The position numbers and the translations under genes are program-made. Source: an uncultured Clostridia bacterium (lineage in GTDB: Bacteria; Bacillota_A; Clostridia; TANB77; CAG-508). Taken from it: a DNA stretch of 64,000 bases. Where the stretch lies: assembly GCA_944390995.1 (NCBI GenBank), contig CALXSA010000001.1, positions 66,540-130,539 on the forward strand. The letters run 5' to 3'. Shown here one piece after another: positions 1 through 7,894 of this stretch (positions are counted from its first letter, which is position 1; each line of letters starts with the position of its first letter). The notes under the pieces are model-generated. The model worked only from the letters and a program-made list of their open reading frames with translations, was not told where the DNA came from and made no database searches.

Positions 1-1336
1 AACCATAAGACATATCTGCTACAAATGAACTACAAGTCAAACCTCTACTTGATAGTTGATTGCAAACTTCTCTTGGACCATACACTCCTATTTTATAATT
101 TGTATCTAAGCTACTATTTATTCCTTCAAAAAATGGAATAATGTGACTCTCTATATCCTCCTCATATACGTCCATATCTACTGCAAAATATATTATTGTT
201 CCTTCTGGTAATCTATGTTTTCTTGCTAAAGAACTTGCATGCGTACCTATATAACTTCCCTTTGGGAAATTAAAATTATTTAATTTTGGCACTACGTTTT
301 CTTGATATATAAAGAATACTTTTAACCCAGAATTATAAATTCTTTCTAATTCTCCATCTCTAATTCCATTGAATGTATTATTGTTTATATACCTTCCTAT
401 AATTTTATAACCAGCATTTTTTATGATTTCCAGTCTATCATCTGTAATTTCGTATCTAGTATCACATGCATCTGTGCTTCTAGTTGTGTCTCCACAACTT
501 ACTATTAATGCAGACCATACCTGCCTTCCACAATATCCATCTACATCTAGTTTCATTAAGTCTTGAAAATTCTTTAATGCTGTTGTTACACCATTTCCAA
601 ATCCTCCATCAAATCCATTTGGATCAAATCCGTTTAAGTATAATAAATATTGTAAAATATAAACTAAATTTGTTCTATTTGAGCCAGGTCCTAATACAGG
701 AAGGCTACTCATTGTACCTTCTCCCCATCCACCGTCTACATCTGCTCCTATTTCATATTGTATCATTTTTATAAGTGCAGTATTCATATTCCTATCATAT
801 AAACCATTTGTTGCTATATAATTATCTAACATATCACTATATTTTCTATTTATTGCCTGCTGTATCTCTCTGGTGGTTGCATCACCATTACTTATTAAAT
901 AATATGCATCACTTGTAAACAATGCTTTTATTTCTCTTGCTCTCAAGCCGCCAGTATAATTATCTATTCCTAATTGAGACATTGTGCTAGTAACTCCCTG
1001 TCGTGTAGCCTCTGAGAATACCGAAATATCATCTGTATTAGATATTTCTATTCTACAAAGTAGAGCTAGATTAACTAATGAAATAATTGTTTTTACCTTG
1101 AAATTATTATCAGCATTATTTATTTCACTTAGTCCATTTAGGAAAAGATTATTATATGCTTGCTTTGTACCATTTCCAAATCCTCCATCGACATCTATTT
1201 CAAGTAAAATTTGTAATGCCCTTACAAAGGCTACCATTGTATTGTAACCGGCCACACCATCCTCGTCTATTTTTACCCAACCTGCTGAATCTTCGAACAT
1301 GTCATTTAGCCACTTTTGTGCATCTCTAACATTCAT
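1..1336 (-). CDS. Peptidoglycan-binding protein with DUF1906 glycoside-hydrolase-like domain (partial, C-terminus off window)
   Basis: This is a reverse-strand gene whose start ATG lies at 1336 behind an AAAGAGGTG ribosome site; it runs off the left edge after about 445 codons. The N-terminal 320 residues hold peptidoglycan-binding-like helical repeats with recurring VDGGFGNGT, VDGGWGEGT and VDGYCG motifs. From about residue 335 a DUF1906 (Rv2525c-like) TIM-barrel begins, with motifs such as YKIIGRYINNN, GLKVFFIYQ, IYFAVDMDV and IGVYGPREVC. Such proteins are wall hydrolases or lysins, often phage-derived. It is divergent from the GH25 lysozyme at 1504 and shares that gene's lysin theme. The family assignment rests on motif recognition only, and the catalytic activity of DUF1906 is uncertain. 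Confidence 0.8.
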   Translation of the reverse strand, partial: MNVRDAQKWLNDMFEDSAGWVKIDEDGVAGYNTMVAFVRALQILLEIDVDGGFGNGTKQAYNNLFLNGLSEINNADNNFKVKTIISLVNLALLCRIEISNTDDISVFSEATRQGVTSTMSQLGIDNYTGGLRAREIKALFTSDAYYLISNGDATTREIQQAINRKYSDMLDNYIATNGLYDRNMNTALIKMIQYEIGADVDGGWGEGTMSSLPVLGPGSNRTNLVYILQYLLYLNGFDPNGFDGGFGNGVTTALKNFQDLMKLDVDGYCGRQVWSALIVSCGDTTRSTDACDTRYEITDDRLEIIKNAGYKIIGRYINNNTFNGIRDGELERIYNSGLKVFFIYQENVVPKLNNFNFPKGSYIGTHASSLARKHRLPEGTIIYFAVDMDVYEEDIESHIIPFFEGINSSLDTNYKIGVYGPREVCNQLSSRGLTCSSFVADMSYG

Positions 1337-1503
1337 AAAAATCACCTCTTTTTAATATTTTCAAATTATACATTTGAATTATTATAATTTTACTATTTTA
1401 TAACTTTATTTCCTTAAAAACAGAAGAAAATGGAAACCTTCTACTTTCTTCTATTTTTTCTAAAACACTCCTATATATTTTTATAATTTACATAGGTGAT
1501 ATT

Positions 1504-2400
1504 ATGAAAAAAGGAATTGATGTATCAGAATATCAAGGAAATATAAATTGGAATAAAGTTAAACATAGTAACATAAAATTCGCTATTTTAAAGTTTGCAA
1601 ATATATATGACAATGAAAGCATTTATTATGATACTAAATTTGAAAGAAATTATAAAGAATGTAAATCTTTAAATATTCCTATTGGCGCATACATCTATAA
1701 TTATTGTAATTCTATAGACAATTTAGAATTAAATATAAATAAAATACTTCCTAAAATAAAAAATAAAAGTTTTGAATTTCCTATTTTCTTAGATATGGAA
1801 GATGACGATATATTATCTGAAGGTAAATCATATCTAAGCAAAATGTGTAAGTATTTTTGCAAAATGGTAAGTGGGAGCTCTTTTGTTCCAGGAATATATG
1901 CCAATTTGAATTGGTTAGAAAACTGCTTAGATATCTCACAATTTCCAGAGGCAAAAATTTGGGTTGCTCAATATAATTCTGTATGTACATATAAGAAACC
2001 ATATATGCTCTGGCAATATTCAAATGTTGGAACTGTTAATGGTATATCTTGTAATGTTGACTTAAATTATCTATATGAGCCAAACAATATTAATTATACT
2101 TTAGAGTGGCAAAAAATAATGAATAAGACATATAAATGCAATTTAGATGAAGACGGAATTTTCGGACCTATGTGTAAATCAATGGCGTTAAAGCATTATT
2201 TATATTATAAAATCCCTATCATCAGTAATGACCATGTGTTATTTATTCAAGAATTATTTAATTTACAAGGTTATAAGTTAGCTGAAGATAGCATGTTTGG
2301 TCCAAAATGTAAAGAAGCTGCAATTAACTTTCAGAAAAAGAACAATTTAACTGTAGATGGTTGTGTTGGTCCAGAAGTAACTAAAATATTATTAGACTAA
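1504..2400 (+). CDS. GH25 lysozyme with C-terminal peptidoglycan-binding domains
   Basis: The 298-residue product carries a GH25 (Chalaropsis-type muramidase) domain over residues 1-195. It begins GIDVSEYQG, carries the acidic catalytic cluster FLDMEDD near residue 96, and ends with LWQYSNVG followed by a Val-Asp pair, all family hallmarks. Residues 205-298 hold two PG_binding_1-like units (DEDGIFGP, EDSMFGP, VDGCVGP). There is no signal peptide, as in phage endolysins that rely on a holin; a holin gene is present at 6173-6658. The start follows an AGGTGAT site. It would cleave the MurNAc-GlcNAc bond of peptidoglycan. It may belong to a prophage-like or bacteriocin-release lysis module. Confidence 0.9.
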   Translation: MKKGIDVSEYQGNINWNKVKHSNIKFAILKFANIYDNESIYYDTKFERNYKECKSLNIPIGAYIYNYCNSIDNLELNINKILPKIKNKSFEFPIFLDMEDDDILSEGKSYLSKMCKYFCKMVSGSSFVPGIYANLNWLENCLDISQFPEAKIWVAQYNSVCTYKKPYMLWQYSNVGTVNGISCNVDLNYLYEPNNINYTLEWQKIMNKTYKCNLDEDGIFGPMCKSMALKHYLYYKIPIISNDHVLFIQELFNLQGYKLAEDSMFGPKCKEAAINFQKKNNLTVDGCVGPEVTKILLD

Positions 2401-2480
2401 TATCTTCTACTTTATTCTACTTTCAAACTAAAATTATATCTATTCTCTTATAATTAATTATAAAGAATGGAGGTGATTCT

Positions 2481-3002
2481 ATGACTTATTTTGCTATTAA
2501 CAAATTTGGAAAAAGTATGAACGTTTATAGTGATACTGGACATAAGAACAAGATAGGTACCATTGGTAATCGAGAGGCTTTTGTTGTAATGGGTGCAGAA
2601 GGAGAACCTTATATCTCGTTTAGAGGTCCTAACTTAAAGTTAAAAGAAGGATATTTAGACACGAGAAATGTAAGTGGACTTTTAAAAGTTATTACAGATT
2701 ATCCTTATGGTAGTGCAACAATAAATGGTACAAAATATAAGACCTACCTTATGCGAAGAACTATGAAAGTTTATACTGCTACCGGAAGGGAATGGGGTGG
2801 CGTTGCTTCTGGAATGCTTGTTGCTACTAATAGCATCTGGTGTGGCGATAGTCATCCAACCTGGAAAGCTGTTAATTATGTAAAAAGTACATCCGGTAAA
2901 TGGGTTAAAGTTGATGGTGATGGTTACGATCACGGTTTCGTTGACTTTGATTTAGGCAATGGCTCAATGCCAAGTAACATTGCATTATATGGCTCTTGGT
3001 AA
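2481..3002 (+). CDS. Hypothetical protein with two SH3-like halves
   Basis: This is a 173-residue protein with no signal peptide or membrane helix, starting behind a strong GGAGGTGAT site. Two halves look related: residues 10-60 (SMNVYSDTGHKNKIGTIGN) and residues 92-150 (TMKVYTATGREWGGVASG). The pattern of K-x-x-VY-[ST]-x-TG followed by a short strand-rich stretch recalls bacterial SH3-like wall-binding modules. It lies 80 nt downstream of the GH25 lysozyme on the same strand and is closed by a strong terminator, so it is probably co-transcribed with it and may be an accessory wall-binding or phage-structural protein. I do not recognise a named family. Confidence 0.7.
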   Translation: MTYFAINKFGKSMNVYSDTGHKNKIGTIGNREAFVVMGAEGEPYISFRGPNLKLKEGYLDTRNVSGLLKVITDYPYGSATINGTKYKTYLMRRTMKVYTATGREWGGVASGMLVATNSIWCGDSHPTWKAVNYVKSTSGKWVKVDGDGYDHGFVDFDLGNGSMPSNIALYGSW

Positions 3003-3003
3003 A

Positions 3004-3048
3004 AAATAATAGGCTTAAGGGGAAAATATCTTAAGCCTATTATTTTTA
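3004..3048. terminator. Rho-independent terminator, bidirectional
   Basis: A 15-17 nt near-perfect stem (left arm 3004-3020, right arm 3031-3048) with a GGGGAAAATAT loop is flanked by A-run and T-run. It sits just after the stop at 3002 and downstream of the reverse gene ending at 3172, so it can end transcription from both sides. Confidence 0.85.
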
Positions 3049-3171
3049 CACAACTTTTACGATAGATTTGAGTAGATGATAATTGGTTTATTCTACTTAA
3101 ATGTGTAGTTTAACTATAATTGTCTCATTTTTCATTGTATATTTTAAAAGCAGAGTTGTTATATTTATGTT

Positions 3172-4179
3172 TTATTTTAAATTTAAAACTACTCTAAAGC
3201 CAACTTTGTCAAGAGGAGCAACATTTTTCAAATTATGACTATATATTGGGAAATGTTCACCAGCATGGTCATAATGTCCTCCCACACAGTAATATCCCAT
3301 AATCTCATTTTCATCTATTGAAAGGTAGTCATCTGTATATTCCCATAAATTTCCTGCCAAATCATATATATTATTTGTTATATTCCTATCTGTAGCTCCT
3401 GTGGAAAGTATCATATTATATCCTGCTTTTTGAATATTTTCTCCATATTTATAGTTCTTTCCGTAATCTATAGAATAATATCCTGTAAAGTCAAAATTAA
3501 CATTTGAATAGTTACCATATTCAGAACTATCATAGATATCATACCCAGATTTATTTATCCATTCTATTATGTACATCATCTGTTTTAAAGTTGGTAAATC
3601 ACTCGAATAATATTCATTATCATACATACTTTTGGCATTTAACTTTGCGTTTCTTAAACTAATATAATTCCATGGTATTATTCCTTTTTTACTTACTGGC
3701 ACTCCTCTTACATCATTTGTATCTGAATCAAAGCCATTTAATCTATCTTGTATTTCTGTTGGTACTCCGGCTTCATATCTTGAAATATAAAAGCCTCCAT
3801 ATTTTAATATTTGTTTTTCATCATTATTTTGCATATTAAGTAAATCAGGTTCATATTGAAATTCTTTCTCTATCTCCTCTATGTCATAAAAAATATCTTC
3901 CTTGTCAACTGGAACCCAAACAAATTGATTTCCATTTTCATCTTCTATTACTAAGCCTTTATTCCAGTCTCTAATAACTCCATCATCTATTTTAGTCCAT
4001 TGAGCTGTTTCTGTATCGACTGTATGGAAGCCTTCAGGTATTTTAGGATTGTTATAATATGATATGGTTAAATCAGTTTGTTCTTGGCTGTTTTCCTTAT
4101 TTAATTGTATGCAAACCAAAATAGAGGTAGCCACAATGACAACTATTAAAAGTGTTATAAGTAATATTTTTTTATCCAT
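3172..4179 (-). CDS. Membrane-anchored FGE/SUMF1-like (C-type-lectin fold) protein
   Basis: A 335-residue protein with an N-terminal transmembrane anchor (residues 3-24, ILLITLLIVVIVATSILV) followed by an extracellular FGE-sulfatase-type domain. Signature pieces are PEGFHTVD, GNQFVWVPVD near residue 90, GGFYISRYEAG, IYDLAGNLWEYTDD and a terminal VGFRVVLNLK. The same order of motifs occurs in the DGR target gene at 59795, so the two domains are homologous, but here the C-terminus is ordinary AT-rich sequence. The start at 4179 is preferred over 4188 because AAGGGG lies 9 nt before it. It overlaps the Spo0A-like regulator gene by 8 nt, implying translational coupling. Active-site Cys pairs of true formylglycine enzymes are not evident, so ligand binding is more likely than catalysis. 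Confidence 0.75.
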   Translation of the reverse strand: MDKKILLITLLIVVIVATSILVCIQLNKENSQEQTDLTISYYNNPKIPEGFHTVDTETAQWTKIDDGVIRDWNKGLVIEDENGNQFVWVPVDKEDIFYDIEEIEKEFQYEPDLLNMQNNDEKQILKYGGFYISRYEAGVPTEIQDRLNGFDSDTNDVRGVPVSKKGIIPWNYISLRNAKLNAKSMYDNEYYSSDLPTLKQMMYIIEWINKSGYDIYDSSEYGNYSNVNFDFTGYYSIDYGKNYKYGENIQKAGYNMILSTGATDRNITNNIYDLAGNLWEYTDDYLSIDENEIMGYYCVGGHYDHAGEHFPIYSHNLKNVAPLDKVGFRVVLNLK

Positions 4180-4921
4180 ATGTTTCATCCCCTTTTTTAT
4201 TTATTTTTTCAAAGTTGTTTACAACATATCTTATAAATAACTTTGTAGTCGGCTTTTTGTCTTCAATAAAATTAAAATATTCATTAACAATATTATACTT
4301 TGTATCCATATACATGTTATTCATTAATTTTTCAATTCCCCATTTTATTACAAGGCCATTTTTTTTGTTGTTCTTTTTTGCGACCTTTCTGTATATATCG
4401 TTTTCTAAATCAAAATTGATTTTTTCCTCATATATTATTTGATATATTGCATCTTTTAAATATTTATATGAACTAGAATTTTTATTAAAGTTAAATTCTT
4501 TTAAAGTTTCTTCTATGTATTTTTTTATATTTTCATTATTATTTTCAATCTTTACTCTTTCAATTAATTTTAATAATTCTAATGAATTATATGGTTTAGG
4601 AAGTATACCATATATGTATTTTCTATATTTATCTGTTTTATATAATTTATCAATATAGCTAGAAATCACGATTACTCTAGTCTTTGTTAAGTATTTATCT
4701 TTTTGCTCTATTAATATATCTAATAATTCCAGCCCATTCATTTCTGGCATCATTAGGTCTAATAGTAAAATGTCCGGTATATTTTTTTGCATAATTTCAA
4801 GGGTCTCTTTACCATTGCTGCTAATTCCAATAAGTTTAATATTATTTTCTCTCTTAATTATGCTATTAAATATATTTTTTACCGTTGTTAGTTCGTCATC
4901 CGCTATAAGGATAGTGCTCAT
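4172..4921 (-). CDS. Spo0A-like response regulator (REC plus Spo0A C-terminal domain)
   Basis: The 249-residue product has a receiver domain at residues 1-122 with the acidic pocket IADDE, the phosphoacceptor Asp in LLLDLMMPEMNG, a VISS switch residue and the KP motif in GILPKP. Residues 130-245 resemble the Spo0A effector domain: a helical layout with SSSYKYLKDAI, an IYRKVAKK stretch, a VIKWGIEKLM helix and a final KPTTKLFIRYV that corresponds to the KPTNSEFI region of Spo0A. It is more divergent than a housekeeping Spo0A, so it is probably a paralogue with local targets. AGAGGT precedes the start. It is the upstream partner of the FGE-like membrane protein in a coupled operon. Confidence 0.8.
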   Translation of the reverse strand: MSTILIADDELTTVKNIFNSIIKRENNIKLIGISSNGKETLEIMQKNIPDILLLDLMMPEMNGLELLDILIEQKDKYLTKTRVIVISSYIDKLYKTDKYRKYIYGILPKPYNSLELLKLIERVKIENNNENIKKYIEETLKEFNFNKNSSSYKYLKDAIYQIIYEEKINFDLENDIYRKVAKKNNKKNGLVIKWGIEKLMNNMYMDTKYNIVNEYFNFIEDKKPTTKLFIRYVVNNFEKINKKGDETYG

Positions 4922-5107
4922 ACTTTTACCTCTAAATTTATTTTATATTGTTTTCCATTCTCTATAATTATTAGATATATTATATCATATTTTTGCTTTA
5001 TTTTTTTCCTCTTTATTCCACTTTTATATAATTTATATGTTTTTTATAGTATAATTGTTTAAACTTTTATAGTTTTTTAGGTTATTAGTCACTGTGTGAC
5101 TGATAAT

Positions 5108-5777
5108 ATGGTTAGAGAGCTTATGAAATAATAGTTAGGAGGTTCTTCAATGATTAACAATCGGTTATCTAGGGGCTTAAGCCTTCTTCTGACACTTGTA
5201 TTGTGTCTGTGCGCTTTTCCTTTATCTACTCTCGCAGTAGATAATACTCCGTCCATCGAGAGCAATACTCTTGATGTACAGAGTATTGAGGAAGCTGGCG
5301 TTTCTAAGGAGAAAGCCATGCAAGTCTTGGATGTTTCTAAAGATGAAGCCCAAGATATGGAATTCTATCTGATTACCATTCCTACAGCAAGCGACCATGT
5401 ATCTATTGGTAGCGGAGATACCCATACTTTCCCCAAATTTTCCTTTTCCGGAGAAAATGGTGGTTCTTATTTTACTGTAAATGGTAATCAGATGAAATAT
5501 GCCGTGGTATGGTGGCCAAATTCTAATAGCGCGGCATATTTAAGAATTCATTTGTATAAGTATGGATATCCAACTTATATTAGTACTATGTACTTAACCA
5601 GTATTGGCAATATTGGAAATGTACAGTCCAAACAATCTGATTGGATTTCGACTACAAAAGGGTTAGACTATAGATTTGTCTATAAGTCTTGTTATGAAGA
5701 TGGCTCTGCAACGCCTGCACGGTGTAGTGTCCAAATGCTTGTCGGTGTAGTGTAACTTTTCTATGCTCTCTAACCAT
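5108..5777. repeat. 13-bp inverted repeats flanking the secreted-protein gene
   Basis: ATGGTTAGAGAGC at 5108-5120 is repeated in perfect inverted form, GCTCTCTAACCAT, at 5765-5777, bracketing the whole 5150-5755 gene. A second small hairpin (TTAGTCAC / GTGACTGA) sits just outside the left arm at about 5084-5104. The arrangement could be a cassette boundary or an RNA pairing between leader and trailer. Confidence 0.7.
5150..5755 (+). CDS. Secreted protein of unknown function, probably foreign
   Basis: A 201-residue protein with a clear signal peptide (RLSRGLSLLLTLVLCLCAFP, cleavage near LAVDN) followed by a Ser/Tyr-rich beta-type domain with VVWWPNS, LRIHLYKYGYP and FVYKSCYED stretches. Two Cys residues (KSCYED and ARCSV) could form a disulfide. 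The start has an AGGAGG site. Base composition is visibly richer in GC than the neighbours, and the gene uses in-frame CGG arginine codons twice (5162-5164 and 5720-5722), which no other intact gene in the window does. It is bracketed by 13-bp inverted repeats. I recognise no family; a secreted bacteriocin-like or surface protein acquired by transfer is plausible. Confidence 0.75.
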   Translation: MINNRLSRGLSLLLTLVLCLCAFPLSTLAVDNTPSIESNTLDVQSIEEAGVSKEKAMQVLDVSKDEAQDMEFYLITIPTASDHVSIGSGDTHTFPKFSFSGENGGSYFTVNGNQMKYAVVWWPNSNSAAYLRIHLYKYGYPTYISTMYLTSIGNIGNVQSKQSDWISTTKGLDYRFVYKSCYEDGSATPARCSVQMLVGVV

Positions 5778-5810
5778 AGGTACATACTTTGTATGTACCT
5801 AAATTTTTTT
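5777..5810 (+). terminator. Rho-independent terminator
   Basis: An 11-bp perfect stem (TAGGTACATAC at 5777-5787 and its complement at 5791-5801) with a TTT loop and a following T-run. It closes the 5150-5755 gene and abuts the end of the reverse gene at 5809. Confidence 0.85.
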
Positions 5811-6147
5811 ATCTATAATAGTTTTCTACTATTGTTGTTATAAACAACTTGGACGTTACTTTTTCATCTTTCTCTAAATAAAAATAACTCATAACACAAT
5901 ATAAATTTGTATTAAGAAACATAGTTTCAATACTCTTTTCAATATTCCATTTAATTCTTTTTTTATTTACATTTAATTCTTTTTGCATTTTTTCATATAA
6001 TCTATTGTTTAAATCTTCTATCAATAATTCATCTTGAATTCCATCTTTTATTGCTATTTTTAAGTATTTGTATCCTAAACTTGTCCTATTAAATTTAAAT
6101 TTATTAAGTTCTGTATCTATATATTTATTTATATCTTTTTTATTCAT
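5809..6147 (-). CDS. Stand-alone Spo0A C-terminal-like DNA-binding protein
   Basis: A 112-residue protein consisting only of a Spo0A effector-like domain with no receiver. It shares the block layout of the regulator at 4172-4921: a Ser/Thr-containing GYKYLKIAI helix, an LYEKMQKELN helix, an RIKWNIEKSIETMF helix and a C-terminal KVTSKLFITTIVENYY. The ATG at 6147 is chosen because AGGATGTGA (8 of 9 to the ideal site) lies 8 nt upstream; an in-frame GTG at 6159 is too close to it. It lies 13 nt after the holin gene on the same strand, probably one operon. Without a receiver it could compete for or constitutively occupy 0A-like sites. This is inference from motif similarity. Confidence 0.7.
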   Translation of the reverse strand: MNKKDINKYIDTELNKFKFNRTSLGYKYLKIAIKDGIQDELLIEDLNNRLYEKMQKELNVNKKRIKWNIEKSIETMFLNTNLYCVMSYFYLEKDEKVTSKLFITTIVENYYR

Positions 6148-6172
6148 ATCAAAGCTCACATCCTATTAATAT

Positions 6173-6658
6173 TTATTTTTTCTCATTTTTGTTCTCATTA
6201 ATTTCTTCAGCCTTTTTTTCAATAATATGTTGGATCACTTCTAGTCCTTTTATCAAAAAATCAGGCAAATTAATGCCTACTTCGCTTAAATTCTCTAATA
6301 TGCTTCTTAATTCATTTATTATTAAACAACCTAATGTAAACCATCCAAAAAGGATAACAAAGTCAATGTCAATGTTAATCAAATCTCCTAGATTTGATAG
6401 CATATAAGATGCTAAAAAAGTTATTAATATTAATATCCAATATCCTACCTTTTTTAATATTCCAATTAAACCTTTTGATGAACTCTCTTTTTTTGTAATT
6501 CTCGCTTTAATTGTTCCTGTTATGAAATCAACTACATTAAGAATTAAATATCCTAAAAAAAGAACTCTTTGTCCTCTAAAAAGTTCTGATATTCCAACAA
6601 TAATAGTACTAAAAATCGAGTTTACAAAATTAAAAAATTTTATAATATTATCATTCAT
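6173..6658 (-). CDS. Phage-type holin (Cph1/phi29-like holin family)
   Basis: The 161-residue protein has three to four hydrophobic helices (VLFLGYLILNVVDFITG, VGYWILILITFLASYML and IDFVILFGWFTLGCLIINEL) and a charged, lysine/glutamate-rich C-terminal tail. The VVDFITG-x-x-KA-[RK] motif with a following SSSKGLIGILKK stretch is typical of toxin-secretion/phage-lysis holins. A strong GGAGG site precedes the start. It would form membrane lesions to release endolysin or other cargo. Lysin genes at 1-2400 in the same region make a residual lysis module likely, although no phage structural genes are present. Confidence 0.85.
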   Translation of the reverse strand: MNDNIIKFFNFVNSIFSTIIVGISELFRGQRVLFLGYLILNVVDFITGTIKARITKKESSSKGLIGILKKVGYWILILITFLASYMLSNLGDLINIDIDFVILFGWFTLGCLIINELRSILENLSEVGINLPDFLIKGLEVIQHIIEKKAEEINENKNEKK

Positions 6659-6756
6659 AAAAAACCTCCAATACTTTGTTCTTTTGATATAATATACAGA
6701 TTTTTTGTATATAAGGTATGTCGTTTATATAAATTTGTCTCTTTTTAATAACCTTA

Positions 6757-6834
6757 TTATGATAAACTGTACGTAATATGTAACATTGCTTCTAACGCTA
6801 TCTGTCCATATGCAACTGATTCTTTCTTATTCAT
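6757..6834 (-). CDS. Small ORF, 25 residues
   Basis: A short reading frame (begins MNKKESVAYGQIALEAM) with an excellent GGAGGTG ribosome site 6-7 nt before the ATG at 6834. It lies between the holin and the broken HTH gene on the same strand. The clean start signal is the main support, and the amphipathic sequence does not match a family I know. Confidence 0.45.
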   Translation of the reverse strand: MNKKESVAYGQIALEAMLHITYSLS

Positions 6835-6902
6835 CCTTAACACCTCCAACAAAAGTGTCAAAAAAGTGTAACAATATTGTCCCATTTTTCTTCCATAACA
6901 AA

Positions 6903-7324
6903 TTACCTCTCTTTTATATATTTAGGTACACCTGCTGATCTTCCAAATTTCTCATTAAACTCATACCTATGTTTTGAAGGGTTGTAATCGTAGGCACTAC
7001 TATTCCATTTTCTATATGTTTGATTATTCATATGACCTCGCTTTGACAATTTCATTGCGTCTTGATTATGTTGTGCTTGCATACTAGAATATTGGTCATC
7101 AATTCTCTTTTGTTCTCTTTTATTTTTCATAAAATTATTTTGAGCAATTTTTTTATTTGTTTTTGAAACTTCTTGTCTACTCTGTTTTTCTTCAGAATAT
7201 CTTAAATCTGCTTTTATTATTTTTGTAATATATGCAGAGCTTGTACCAATGCTTTCGGCAATTTCATTTACTTTTAAATGTTGCTAAAAAATAATTCCAA
7301 AATAACACTATTTTTATTTTCCAT
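6903..7324 (-). pseudogene. Frameshifted HTH protein
   Basis: The reading frame ending at 6903 is open back to about 7283, where a TAG blocks it. It encodes a helix-turn-helix segment (KVNEIAESIGTSSAYITKI) followed by a basic, Gln-rich C-terminal region. The natural start (ATG at 7324, AAGGTG site at about 7333-7338, product beginning MENKNSVILELFF) is in another frame and stops after 16 codons. Inserting one base in or next to the T6 run at about 7285-7290 would join the two parts into a protein of about 140 residues. No CGG codon is at the break, so this differs from the four shifts described elsewhere. An internal start at 7130 could still give a 75-residue fragment. Confidence 0.6.
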
Positions 7325-7391
7325 TTCTTTGCACCTTGTCTGGTTAATTTTTTGTCAACGCTTTTTATGCATAGCAATTCTATTGGAGAGA

Positions 7392-7562
7392 CTACTTAAT
7401 CTCCAATTCGTCCATTTTTTTCTTAAATGCTTGCTCTCTTTTCTTTCTGTTTTTTAATTCTTTGTATTTCTTATATTTGTCTATTAGTTTTGGCAATACA
7501 TAATCTAAACGGAAAAATAATATAACAAAACATATTATCAATAATGCAAATCTTAAAGCCAT
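7392..7562 (-). CDS. Small single-pass membrane protein
   Basis: A 56-residue protein starting at 7562 behind AAAGGGGGG. Residues 3-18 form a membrane helix (LRFALLIICFVILFF), followed by a strongly basic, coiled-coil-like tail (KKYKELKNRKKREQ). An in-frame upstream start at 7610 is possible but has no ribosome site. The function is unknown; it lies in the holin-rich accessory segment. Confidence 0.55.
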   Translation of the reverse strand: MALRFALLIICFVILFFRLDYVLPKLIDKYKKYKELKNRKKREQAFKKKMDELEIK

Positions 7563-7592
7563 CTTTTTCCCCCCTTTCCTTATTAAATTAAC

Positions 7593-7630
7593 AAAAGCAG
7601 ACAAGAGCATATTTTCCTTATCTGCTTTTT
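7593..7630 (-). terminator. Probable terminator after the split-sigma operon
   Basis: A hairpin with arms AAAAGCAGA and TCTGCTTTT and a weaker inner extension, ending in a T-run on either strand. It lies downstream of the HTH/sigma pair and upstream of the small membrane gene. Confidence 0.55.
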
Positions 7631-7713
7631 ATATAGTGTGTCCTTTGAATTTGCCCTTCACTATATATACATTGCTTTACTCGTCAAAATTCTCCCCTAT
7701 TTTTAAAAAAATT

Positions 7714-7893
7714 TTAAAATTTATAATTTTTTATTCCTTCAATTAGTTTTAAAATTATGAATTGGTATCTATCTTCATCTCCAAAGCTATATTTTCTAAT
7801 CATTTCCTTTTTTCTATCAATAATTTCTAATATAGCCATATCATCTCCATTTTGTGCTAGTTTCCCTAATTCATATAAACTTTTATTTCTCAT
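7714..7893 (-). CDS. HTH_16-like (conjugative-transposon type) protein, sigma region-2-like partner
   Basis: A 59-residue protein with the pattern LYELGKLAQNGDDMAILEII, then RYSFGDEDRYQFIILKLIEG. This is the family found beside small sigma-70 region-4 proteins in Tn916-like elements and phages (helix-turn-helix conjugative-transposon-like domain). Its start lies 1 nt beyond the stop of the sigma-like gene at 7895, with GAGGAG inside that gene's end, so the pair is translationally coupled. By analogy with split sigma factors such as SigO-RsoA of Bacillus subtilis, it may supply region-2-like core binding. That role is inferred. Confidence 0.65.
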   Translation of the reverse strand: MRNKSLYELGKLAQNGDDMAILEIIDRKKEMIRKYSFGDEDRYQFIILKLIEGIKNYKF

Positions 7894-7894
7894 C

